Shown here piece by piece: positions 43,700-51,285 of a stretch of DNA of 64,000 nt (position 1 is the stretch's first letter; every line of letters starts with the position of its first letter). The position numbers were made by a program, and so were the translations under genes. This DNA comes from Stappia sp. TSB10P1A (GTDB lineage Bacteria; Pseudomonadota; Alphaproteobacteria; Rhizobiales; Stappiaceae), in assembly GCF_900185725.1 (NCBI RefSeq), contig NZ_FYAU01000005.1, positions 55,129 through 119,128 of the forward strand, written 5' to 3'. Under the pieces are notes generated by a model, which worked only from the letters and a program-made list of their open reading frames with translations, was not told where the DNA came from and searched no databases.

Positions 43700-44986
43700 T
43701 CAGTAGGAGGCCTCGGCACGGTTTGCATCGTCGATCTTGGGCTCGGGGTTGCGAAGGGCAGGGCGGCGCTGCACGGTGCGCACCGGCCGCACGCCGTCCG
43801 CCGCCAGGGCCTGCTCGTCGACCACCAGCGTCTGCCCCTGGAATTTCAGCGGCGCGCCGATCCAGCGCGTTTCCGCCTCCAGATGCTGCCAGTCGCGGGT
43901 CATGATGGTTTCCAGCCCGGCGATGCTCTTCACGTCGCCTTTCCACTCCTGCGAGGTGTTGTAGAAGGCGTCGTCATGGCAGGCCTTCACGCAGGCAAGA
44001 CACTCGATGCACTGGTCGGGGCGCACCGACACCGCCGGCCCTTTCGCCAGCCGCGCCAGCACGCCCTTCGGACAGACATAGATGCAGTCGTAGCAGGAGG
44101 TGCATTTCACCGGATCGATGATCGGCTCGAAATGGCTGCGATAGTCGCCCTTCTTCAGCCAGCGCTTCGGCGTGGTCTTGTAGATCGTCGAACTGCCGCA
44201 GCCGTCGAGCGAGATCAGCAGCACGATGGCCGTGAGCGTCGCGGCCCACAGTCCGACCTCTTCCGCCGGCATCCGCGTGTACCATGCCACGCCCGCCAGC
44301 CCGGCCAGCGACACACCCAGATGCGTCAGCGTCTTCGCCCAGCGGCGCTCTTCGGGGAGAATGTCCCAGAAGGCGAACCAGGTCAGGTGCAGCAGGAAGA
44401 TCAACCCCATCGAGATCAGCGCATACTGCGGATAGAAGAAGGCCACCGGGAACAGCGTCATGCAGTAGACCAGCGCCGTCGACAGCGCCTGTTCCATCCG
44501 GTCGAGAAAGCCGAACTGCGCCAGCGTCATCGGCTCGGAGCGGCGGTAGTTGGCGCGGATATAGGCGGGAAGGTCGTCGAGATGCGTCGGCCCCCAGGCC
44601 AGCTTGAACCCCGTCTGCCGCGTCACTTCCTCCGCGTCGATGCCGGGCGCGGCATAGGGCGGCGCGATGATCCGCCGCCCGGCCACCACGTCCTTCAGCC
44701 CGGTGACGTTGATCGCGTCGATCACGTCATATTCGTTGTATTCGTTCATTCCGGCGGCGCACCAGACGTTCGAGCCCTTGGAATTCGCCACCAGCAGGTA
44801 GCAGTCGAAGGGGGCGAGCACCTTCATCAGCCGGTGCACCGTCAGCGTGTAGTTGCCGCTCAGGAACACCGGGCTGTTGGCATCGGGATTGCCGATGCGG
44901 CGCAGTCCCAGCGCGCAGGGAAAGTTGAAATGCCGGAAGAAGACGTGGAACGTCTCGTAGAGCTTGGTCGTGATCCACTCAAACAT
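43700..44986 (-). CDS. HgcA-HgcB-like fusion: corrinoid domain, four TM helices, two 4Fe-4S clusters
   Basis: 428 aa. Residues ~35-150 match the corrinoid-binding domain of HgcA, including the cap-helix motif NVWCAAGM (73-80; HgcA has NVWCAAGK, where Cys ligates cobalt), the GNYTLTVHRL strand and GFKLAWGPTHLDDLPAYI. Residues ~165-262 form four transmembrane helices. Residues 295-336 hold two HgcB-like ferredoxin motifs: C295, C298, C301, C305 and C326, C329, C332, C336. HgcA methylates Hg(II) with methylcobalamin and HgcB reduces the cobalt; here both parts are in one chain. Neighbouring genes point to methyl transfer onto a metal(loid) or organic acceptor rather than proven mercury methylation. 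It overlaps the methyltransferase gene by eight bases. Confidence 0.85.
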   Translation of the reverse strand: MFEWITTKLYETFHVFFRHFNFPCALGLRRIGNPDANSPVFLSGNYTLTVHRLMKVLAPFDCYLLVANSKGSNVWCAAGMNEYNEYDVIDAINVTGLKDVVAGRRIIAPPYAAPGIDAEEVTRQTGFKLAWGPTHLDDLPAYIRANYRRSEPMTLAQFGFLDRMEQALSTALVYCMTLFPVAFFYPQYALISMGLIFLLHLTWFAFWDILPEERRWAKTLTHLGVSLAGLAGVAWYTRMPAEEVGLWAATLTAIVLLISLDGCGSSTIYKTTPKRWLKKGDYRSHFEPIIDPVKCTSCYDCIYVCPKGVLARLAKGPAVSVRPDQCIECLACVKACHDDAFYNTSQEWKGDVKSIAGLETIMTRDWQHLEAETRWIGAPLKFQGQTLVVDEQALAADGVRPVRTVQRRPALRNPEPKIDDANRAEASY

Positions 44987-45641
44987 GGCGCTTCACACCT
45001 TCTATCAACTGGAAGGTGGACATGGGCCAGGTCTTCTTCTCGGTGATCTCGAAGCCCGCCGCCTCGATGACGCCCTTGAGGTCCTTCACCGGAAAGAACG
45101 CCCGCCGCAGGATGGCGAATTGCGGTACCCACATCAGCGTCATGACCACCCGGAACAGCACCCGCGAGACCCTGCCCTCGGGCCAGACCTCGTCGGCGAT
45201 CAGCATCTTGCCGCCCGGTTTCAGGATCTCGTGGCATTCGCGGAAGATGTGTTCGAGGTAGGGCTTCGACAGTTCCCCCACCACCATGGTGGAGACGATC
45301 ACATCCAGGCTGCTCGGCGCGAAATGCTTCTTCAGGTTGGTGACGCTGTCCTTGATGATGGTGAAGCGGTCCTCGCGCCCTGCCTTGGCGATGTTGCGGC
45401 GGCACTCCTTCAGCATGCTTTCGGAAATGTCCATGCCGGTCACGGTCGCGCCGTGCTCGATACATTTCAGCCCCAGCGAGCCGGTGCCGCAGCCGATGTC
45501 CAGCACCTGGTCGCCCTGCTTCATGCGGCTGGCGATGGTGTTCTTGATCCGGTCGATCTTGCCGCCGGTCAGCAGCTTGACCGAGACGTCGTAGCGCTCC
45601 GGTGCGTATTCGACCCACACCATCCAACTGTACATCAGCAT
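44979..45641 (-). CDS. Class I SAM-dependent methyltransferase
   Basis: 220 aa with an excellent AAGGAGG before ATG 45641. Motif I is VLDIGCGTGSLGLKCIEHG (near residue 46), followed by acidic motif II (GMDISESML) and motif IV (LDVIVSTMVVGELS). It resembles UbiE/Coq5-type or arsenite-methyltransferase-like enzymes in fold only; the AS3MT cysteine pattern is not apparent. Overlap with the HgcAB-like gene suggests the two act together, for example by methylating the corrinoid or the same substrate. Confidence 0.87.
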   Translation of the reverse strand: MLMYSWMVWVEYAPERYDVSVKLLTGGKIDRIKNTIASRMKQGDQVLDIGCGTGSLGLKCIEHGATVTGMDISESMLKECRRNIAKAGREDRFTIIKDSVTNLKKHFAPSSLDVIVSTMVVGELSKPYLEHIFRECHEILKPGGKMLIADEVWPEGRVSRVLFRVVMTLMWVPQFAILRRAFFPVKDLKGVIEAAGFEITEKKTWPMSTFQLIEGVKRHV

Positions 45642-45712
45642 CGTGACCTCCTTCCGTCGCGTGCCGGAACGTCGGCCCGCCGCCTGTGCAGGCGATGGGC
45701 CAGGGGTCGGGA

Positions 45713-47149
45713 TCAGGCGCGCGCCATCGCGTCCGTGCGCTCCTCGCGATAGCCCGCGATCTCGCGTTCCAGGTTCTCGGATGTCGGGAAATGCGCCCGG
45801 TCCAGCACCGGGTAGAAGTGCAGGACGGCCCCTTTCGGCAGCGTCACCCGCACGCCGGTCTCCTCGTCGGTCTGCCGCGAGGCGATGATCCGCCGCAGCA
45901 CGCCGCCGGTGGCAAAGCTCTGCACCGGCACCGCGTCCGTGCCGATCCGCTCCAGTTGCAGCGCGCAGACGGTCTGCGCGTCATGCGTCACCTCGATATG
46001 GACGGAGTTCGCCTCCGCGTTCCACAGGAAGTCCCTGCTGTAATGCGTGTCGGGCGAGGTGGGCAGCGCGATCTCCGCAGCGCGCCCCTTGAGCGCCTGC
46101 CGCACGTCGTTCGGCGTGCCGCACTGGGTGCAGCATCCGGCCTCGTCCAGCGCCACCGCTTCGGCTTTCAGCCCGTAGCGGCGCACGGTGCGCGTGCCGC
46201 AGCCCGGACAATGGGTGTCCGACACGCCATCGCGGAACATGTTGCCGCAATAGACGTAGCGAATGCCCGCCTCCATCGCCATCTCCCGCGCCTTCAGCAC
46301 GATCGCCTCCGGCGTGCGTGTCACGCTGGTGTAGAGATAGGCCGGGTGGAAGGCGACGTAGTGCAACGGCACCCGGTCGCCCACATGTTCCAGCACCCAG
46401 GTATTGGTCTTGGCGATCTCCTCCTCGGTGTCGTTGCGCCCGGTGATCAGCAACTGGCTCAGTTCCAGATGCCGCCCCGAGCGATGCACCTTGCGGATCA
46501 TGTCGAGCACCGGCTGCAGATGCGTGCCGCCGGTGAACTTGCGATAGAACTTCTCATCCATCGACTTCAGCGAGATGCTGAAGATGTCGATACAGTCGAT
46601 CAGCTCGTCCACCGCGCCGGATTCGATGTAGAACGCCGACTTGTAGAGGGTGACGATCCCCGCCGACTGGGCAAGCCGCGACGTTTCCACCACGAATTCG
46701 TGCCAGACCACCGGATCGTTGTAGGTCCAGGAAATGACCTCGATCCCCAGCATCTCGCAGGTGGCGACGATCTGTTCGGGCGTGTAGCGGCGCACATCCG
46801 CCTGATCGAGGTGGCGCACCTGGGATGTTCGCCAGTTCTGGCAGAAATCGCAGGACATCATGCAGCCGATATTCCCGAGCGACAGGATCTTCGCTCCGGG
46901 GCGGAAGTGGTTCACCGCCTCGGTCTCGATGTATTCCATCGTCGCCTCGACCGACTTGCCGTAGTTGAAGGTGTACAGCTCGCCGCCGATATTGCCGCGC
47001 ACGCCGCAGCGCCCCATCTGCCCGTCCGCGATCTTGCAGTGGCGCGGGCTGAGGTTGCACACCACCATCGAACTGCCGTTGCCGGCCTTCTCCCAATGGG
47101 TGGCGGGATAGGCGTCCCGCATCCAGGACACGTCTTGATCGATTTTCAT
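45713..47149 (-). CDS. AmrS-like radical SAM protein (AmmeMemoRadiSam family)
   Basis: 478 aa from ATG 47149 (GGAGG upstream; the frame is open beyond but not coding). The radical SAM cluster is C96-x3-C100-x2-C103 (GCMMSCDFCQNW). The N-terminal Cys set (C31, C38, C48 in CNLSPRHCKIADGQMGRCGV) is typical of AmrS/PflA-like proteins. A zinc-ribbon-like part (CPGCG and CCTQCG) and a C-terminal domain of about 110 aa are extras. The usual AMMECR1 and Memo partners are absent here. Its reaction is unknown; it may modify the peptide or activate another enzyme by glycyl-radical or methyl chemistry. Confidence 0.87.
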   Translation of the reverse strand: MKIDQDVSWMRDAYPATHWEKAGNGSSMVVCNLSPRHCKIADGQMGRCGVRGNIGGELYTFNYGKSVEATMEYIETEAVNHFRPGAKILSLGNIGCMMSCDFCQNWRTSQVRHLDQADVRRYTPEQIVATCEMLGIEVISWTYNDPVVWHEFVVETSRLAQSAGIVTLYKSAFYIESGAVDELIDCIDIFSISLKSMDEKFYRKFTGGTHLQPVLDMIRKVHRSGRHLELSQLLITGRNDTEEEIAKTNTWVLEHVGDRVPLHYVAFHPAYLYTSVTRTPEAIVLKAREMAMEAGIRYVYCGNMFRDGVSDTHCPGCGTRTVRRYGLKAEAVALDEAGCCTQCGTPNDVRQALKGRAAEIALPTSPDTHYSRDFLWNAEANSVHIEVTHDAQTVCALQLERIGTDAVPVQSFATGGVLRRIIASRQTDEETGVRVTLPKGAVLHFYPVLDRAHFPTSENLEREIAGYREERTDAMARA

Positions 47150-47187
47150 GGCGGCCTCCGAAGCGAAGCGATGGAAAAGCGAAAGGA

Positions 47188-48495
47188 TCAGTCGAGGATC
47201 AGTTCCGACAGGCCGAACTTGACCTCTCCCGGCTTGGCGGGGGCGAGGTCCTCCTCGACATAGAAGCGTTCCCAGACAGCGTTCGAATACAGTTGCCCCT
47301 TGCGGGTCAGCCGCACCTCCTCGCCGTCGTCGGTCAGGTAGCCCTCGGCCTGGAGCGCCCGCAGCACGTCGCCATAGACCAGGTCCATGGGCACGCCGAA
47401 CCGCGCCTGGAAATCGGTCTTGAAGACGTTGCCCACCTTCAGCCCGCGGATCATCACCCGGCGCATCTCCTGCTCCTTGCTCAGATGCGTCGAGAAGTCG
47501 AGGATCGGCTCTCCGGCGTTGATCCGGTCGATATACTGTCGGATGTTGGTGATGTTTGTGTACATGAACTGATGGATTGCCGATTTCGACGATACGCCGA
47601 AGCCGATCATCGGCCATGTTCGCCAGTAATAATCAAGGAAGCGGCAGTAATGATCCGCCCGCGCCGGGTGGTAATAGCCCGAGGTGCTGCCGGTGACGTA
47701 GCCCGCCTGCTCCAGCAGGTCGAAGGCCCGCACCGCCATTGCCTTCTCTTCCTCGATCAGCGGCAGCTTCTGCCCCTTCTTGAGGATCCAGTTGTGGTAG
47801 GCGGTGTTCTCCCAGACCTCCAGCGGATAAACCGTGATGCAGGACATCTCCAGGTCGATGGCGCGGGTGACGGAGTCTTCCCAGATCTCGGGCGTCAGTC
47901 CGATCAGGGGATAGATCAGGTCGACATTGACATGGGTGAAGCCCGACTTGCGGATCGCCGTCACCGCGCGGTCGATATCGTGCAGGTCGTGCGGCCGGTT
48001 GGTCTGCCGCAGGATGCCCTCGTCGAAGCTCTGGATCCCGATCGAGAACCGGTTGAAGCCAGCATCGAACAGCGCGTCGATCTTGTCCTGGTCGACGCTG
48101 CGCGGATCGAATTCCACCGCGACCTCGGCGCCGGCGGCCACCTCGAACGTGTCGCGACAGGCCTGAAGGATGCGGATCAACTGGTCCGCCGTCAGCAGTC
48201 CCGGCGTGCCGCCGCCGAAATAGATCGCCTCGATGCGGAACCTCGGGAACACCGGGTTGGCCGGAAACGCCTCGATCTCCTTGATCAGCGCCTCGACATA
48301 GGCCTCGCGCAGATCGTCCTTCGAGTTCACCATCACGGTGTAGTCGCAGAAGTGGCATTTCGTCGAACAGAACGGGATATGGATGTAGATCGACGCGTCC
48401 TGCTTGCGAAAGAAATTGCCGAAATCCGTGTAGGTGTAGTTGAACGGATAGGTGTGGATGTTGCGGCGGATGTATTTGTCCTGCTGGATGTTCAT
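47188..48495 (-). CDS. HemN/HemW-like radical SAM protein
   Basis: 435 aa. Radical SAM motif C43-x3-C47-x2-C50 (CSTKCHFCDY), then YFGGGTPGLL and the SIGIQSFDEGILRQTNRPHD segment of the HemN superfamily, with a C-terminal HemN_C-like domain. In secondary-metabolite clusters HemN-like proteins are usually class C methylases or cyclopropanases (two SAM molecules), or HemW-like heme chaperones, rather than coproporphyrinogen oxidase. The genes around it favour a tailoring role. It is 61 bp after the SPASM gene on the same strand. Confidence 0.88.
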   Translation of the reverse strand: MNIQQDKYIRRNIHTYPFNYTYTDFGNFFRKQDASIYIHIPFCSTKCHFCDYTVMVNSKDDLREAYVEALIKEIEAFPANPVFPRFRIEAIYFGGGTPGLLTADQLIRILQACRDTFEVAAGAEVAVEFDPRSVDQDKIDALFDAGFNRFSIGIQSFDEGILRQTNRPHDLHDIDRAVTAIRKSGFTHVNVDLIYPLIGLTPEIWEDSVTRAIDLEMSCITVYPLEVWENTAYHNWILKKGQKLPLIEEEKAMAVRAFDLLEQAGYVTGSTSGYYHPARADHYCRFLDYYWRTWPMIGFGVSSKSAIHQFMYTNITNIRQYIDRINAGEPILDFSTHLSKEQEMRRVMIRGLKVGNVFKTDFQARFGVPMDLVYGDVLRALQAEGYLTDDGEEVRLTRKGQLYSNAVWERFYVEEDLAPAKPGEVKFGLSELILD

Positions 48496-48556
48496 GTGAA
48501 TTTTCCTGTCAGGCTGTTCCGGGTCTGGATGAGCGGGGCGTGCCAGGTCGGCGGCG

Positions 48557-50068
48557 TCAGGTCAGCGGTGTCAGGCACTGCAGGCCGGGGGGCGCGGGTC
48601 GATGCGCCGCGCGTCCGGTCTTCAGCGTCGGGCGTCCGCAGGAAACGAAAAGGTCGCTGAGCACGGACCTGTCTCGCCCGCGCAACTCCGGCCCGGCGCG
48701 CCCGATGGTCTCGATGGCGGCGTCGACCAGGCGGAACTGGAAGCGGCAACTGCGCGGATCCGGGCGGTTCATGTCGCCGCTGCGGACGAAATTCTCCTGC
48801 TTGCAGCCGCCGCTGCACAGGTAGCGGATCGCGCAGTCCGCACACACCGGCGTGTCGTTGATCGAGGTCCGCCACCGCTCGGTCGTCGCCGCGTCGACGC
48901 CTTCGGAGAAGCTGCCGCTGCGAAAATCGACCTCGCCCACCAGCCGGTGACAGGGCATCACGGACTGGTCCGGCGAAAAGGTGAAATACTTGCGTCCGCC
49001 GGAGCAATGTCCGTTCGCCACCTCTCCCAGCAGGATCATGCGGATGATCGTCTCGATCTCCAGCACGCCCTTGAAGCGGTTGTCGTCCGAGAACAGCGTC
49101 AGATAGGCCTGCGCGAGGTCGCGGTATTCCGCGTCGATCTTGTCGTCGCACAGCGCGTCGATCTCGTCCCGGCCGCGGCCGGCGAACGTGTCCGCGAACA
49201 CCGGCTTGAGAAAGCTGTCGCCGACCACGGCGGGCAGGATCTGGAACCAGTCGAAGACGTTCTCGCCGTGCAGTTCCCGTACATCCGCGACGAGCGAGGA
49301 ACCGGGGAACGGCACATAGGTCATGCGTGCCACCAGCGTGATGGCCTCGGACCGCTGGCGCACGCGGCGACAGTTGGCGATGATCTGCTCGAAGGAGCCA
49401 CGCCCGGCCAGGTTCGGACGGTTGCGGTCATGCGTCGCCGCGCCGCCGTCGATGGACACCGACACGGTGAAGCCGAAGCGCTCGAACAGGCTCAGTTCCC
49501 GCTCGCTCAGCCGTGTCGTCAGATTGGTCGAGATGCGGTAGTGAAAGCGGATGCCGCTGTCTGCGGCCAGCGCGAGTGAGCGCTCGCACAGCGTCTCGAT
49601 GGCGTCGAAGTTCATCATCGGCTCGCCGCCGAAGAACTCCAGCCGCACCGCGTCCCCGGCGCCGGCATTCTCCGCGATGAAGCTCAGGATCGCATCCAGA
49701 TCCGTGTCGGTATTCAGCTTTCCCTTGATCCGCCCGTAGTCGCCCCCTTCCGCGAAGCAGTATGTGCACCCCAGATTGCAGACCGACGTCAGGTTGATGT
49801 TCAGAGCCAGGTTCGCGCCATCCAGCGGCGAGGCGCGCTCCAACCGATCCCGGTTGAGCGACGTCAGATGGCCCGCCGTCCGCAACTGCTCCAGATCCCT
49901 GGCGACCCGCTCCGCCAGCCCGGGGGAAAGCACCTCGGGGTCCCTGCGGTCTTCCGGGGGCGTCCCTTTTATTTCATAGAGTTGGTGCGTTTCCGCATGC
50001 AGGATCCAGGCTTTTGCCGCCGCCTGGACGATGTGGAAATCCGGTGTGTCTGGGCGTTGGTCACGCAT
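48557..50068 (-). CDS. Radical SAM/SPASM peptide maturase
   Basis: 503 aa, first gene of the - strand operon. The N-terminal ~85 residues (FHIVQAAAKAWILHAETHQL) resemble the leader-recognition or tg-x-x-h region found before many peptide maturases. The radical SAM cluster is C97-x3-C101-x2-C104 (VCNLGCTYCFAEGG). The C-terminal SPASM domain for auxiliary clusters is Cys-rich (MPCHRLVG, then CADCAIRYLCSGGCKQENF). SPASM maturases install thioether, carbon-carbon or epimer modifications on ribosomal peptides. The nearby 67-aa peptide with terminal Cys-Trp is the obvious substrate. The C-terminal ~60 residues are a poorly conserved tail. Confidence 0.9.
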   Translation of the reverse strand: MRDQRPDTPDFHIVQAAAKAWILHAETHQLYEIKGTPPEDRRDPEVLSPGLAERVARDLEQLRTAGHLTSLNRDRLERASPLDGANLALNINLTSVCNLGCTYCFAEGGDYGRIKGKLNTDTDLDAILSFIAENAGAGDAVRLEFFGGEPMMNFDAIETLCERSLALAADSGIRFHYRISTNLTTRLSERELSLFERFGFTVSVSIDGGAATHDRNRPNLAGRGSFEQIIANCRRVRQRSEAITLVARMTYVPFPGSSLVADVRELHGENVFDWFQILPAVVGDSFLKPVFADTFAGRGRDEIDALCDDKIDAEYRDLAQAYLTLFSDDNRFKGVLEIETIIRMILLGEVANGHCSGGRKYFTFSPDQSVMPCHRLVGEVDFRSGSFSEGVDAATTERWRTSINDTPVCADCAIRYLCSGGCKQENFVRSGDMNRPDPRSCRFQFRLVDAAIETIGRAGPELRGRDRSVLSDLFVSCGRPTLKTGRAAHRPAPPGLQCLTPLT

Positions 50069-50120
50069 CCGTTTCTCGCTCCGCGTCGAACTACGGTTAA
50101 CACCTCTTAATATCGGTACT

Positions 50121-50130
50121 TTGGTACCAA
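50121..50130. promoter_or_regulatory. TTGGTACCAA element before the maturase operon
   Basis: Exact copy of the ten-base palindrome found at 34816-34825, lying 53 bp upstream of the SPASM maturase start, with a further GTAC at 50117 (read on the - strand as GGTACCAAAGTACC). Confidence 0.65.
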
Positions 50131-50338
50131 GCTCAGTGCAAGCACAATCTTTGGGCGAGTTAACCTATGGTAAAACAATCTTAGCGAGTTTTTACGAGGC
50201 GGCGGGAGGGCCTGCCCCGACTGGGAATTTCGGCTGCTGACGGCAAGTGCAGGGCCGGCCACGCCAAATCGCGAAACCCGGCACAGCGTCGACGCGTGGC
50301 GACATGCAATTCGGCTTGAAGTTTGAATATCTCGGAGT

Positions 50339-50348
50339 TAGGTACCAA
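50339..50348. promoter_or_regulatory. TTGGTACCAA-like element before the EamA gene
   Basis: TAGGTACCAA differs at one position from the two exact copies and is followed by ATACC and CTACC half sites. It lies 34 bp before GTG 50382 and supports that codon as the real start, because an earlier start would place the element inside the gene. Confidence 0.55.
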
Positions 50349-50381
50349 TATACCAAACTACCAAAAGCCGAAAGAAGCTCC

Positions 50382-51251
50382 GTGTCGATCCGCGCTCTCT
50401 CCTCCTCCGGCGTCTCCTGGGCGCTGCTTGCCGCCCTGCTCTACACTCTTGCCGCCGCTGCGGCGAAGGTGCTGGTGGGTGACTTCCACGTTCTCGAGAT
50501 CCTGTTCTTCCGGCAGATCGTCGTGCTGCTGTCGACCCTGCCCGAGATGCGGCGCAGCTTTCCGCAAGCGCTTTACACCAGTCGTCCCGGCCTGCATGCC
50601 ATCCGCCTGGTCGGCGCCTTTCTCGCGCTGTCCTGCGGCATCTGGGCCGTGGCCGTGCTGCCGCTCGCCACGGCGACGACCCTCGGCTTCTCGCAGGTCT
50701 TCTTCGTCGCGCTGCTGGCCCGGTTTTTTCTCGGCGAAACTGTCGGGCCGAAAACGTTTGCCGCCATCGCGCTGGGCTTTGCCGGCGTGCTGGTCGTCAT
50801 GCGTCCCGGCGGGGAGGGCCTGTCGCTGCTCCATGCCGCGATCCCGCTCCTCGGCGGCGTCGGCGGTGCCATGGCGGTGATCAGCGTGCGCCGGCTGGCG
50901 CAGACCGAGAGCACCGCCACACTGCTGCTCTACCAGTCGCTGTTTGTCGGGCTGCTCAGCGGCCTGCCGCTGGTCGTCCTCTGGGTGACGCCCGACCTGC
51001 CGCAACTGCTTCTGCTGTTCGGCATCGGCATTCTCGCGACGCTTGGCCAGTGGTGCGGCGTTCAGGCGCTGCGTCTCGCCGAGGCCAGCGTCGTCGGCAC
51101 CCTGGACTATATCAAGCTCGTCTATGCCGAACTGCTGGGCATGCTGGCCTTCGACGAGCGCTCCGATCGGCAGACGGTCTTCGGCGCGGCGCTGATCGTG
51201 CTCGCGGCCTATGCCACGGTGCGCCTGCGCCCGCGCCCGCGCGGTCGCTGA
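50382..51251 (+). CDS. EamA/DMT-family transporter, candidate product exporter
   Basis: 289 aa from GTG 50382 (GAAAGAAG upstream), the usual size for a ten-helix DMT transporter. Two EamA repeats are visible: the first ends GFAGVLVVMRPGGEGL, the second ends LGMLAFDERSDRQTVFGAAL. The frame is open back to 50247, but that part crosses the regulatory element. By position and shared element it probably exports the product of the peptide cluster, though EamA proteins carry many small metabolites. Confidence 0.85.
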   Translation: MSIRALSSSGVSWALLAALLYTLAAAAAKVLVGDFHVLEILFFRQIVVLLSTLPEMRRSFPQALYTSRPGLHAIRLVGAFLALSCGIWAVAVLPLATATTLGFSQVFFVALLARFFLGETVGPKTFAAIALGFAGVLVVMRPGGEGLSLLHAAIPLLGGVGGAMAVISVRRLAQTESTATLLLYQSLFVGLLSGLPLVVLWVTPDLPQLLLLFGIGILATLGQWCGVQALRLAEASVVGTLDYIKLVYAELLGMLAFDERSDRQTVFGAALIVLAAYATVRLRPRPRGR

Positions 51252-51285
51252 GGGCAGGCCCGGATCACGGTGACCTCGCGGGTGC

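Larger units (their letters stand above)
50069..50381. other. Divergent control region between maturase operon and exporter
   Basis: No gene. This AT-rich region carries two copies of the cluster element (50121-50130, 50339-50348), a run of TACC-type half sites after the second copy, and two GTTAAC palindromes (near 50097 and 50158). It should hold the promoters of both the - strand maturase operon and the + strand EamA gene. Confidence 0.55.

Noticed and set aside
2204..45129. Other GGTACC sites (2204-2209, 33267-33272, 45124-45129) as members of the cluster element
   Set aside because: They lack the flanking TT and AA, and two are inside genes. A six-base site is expected many times by chance.
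44979..45641. Arsenite methyltransferase (ArsM) identity
   Set aside because: Tempting next to an aio locus, but the cysteine pattern that binds As(III) in ArsM is not present; only the general class I fold is supported.
47188..48495. Assignment as oxygen-independent coproporphyrinogen III oxidase (HemN)
   Set aside because: Family resemblance is clear but the gene sits in a maturation operon without heme genes; a tailoring or HemW-like role is at least as likely, so no hemN symbol was given.
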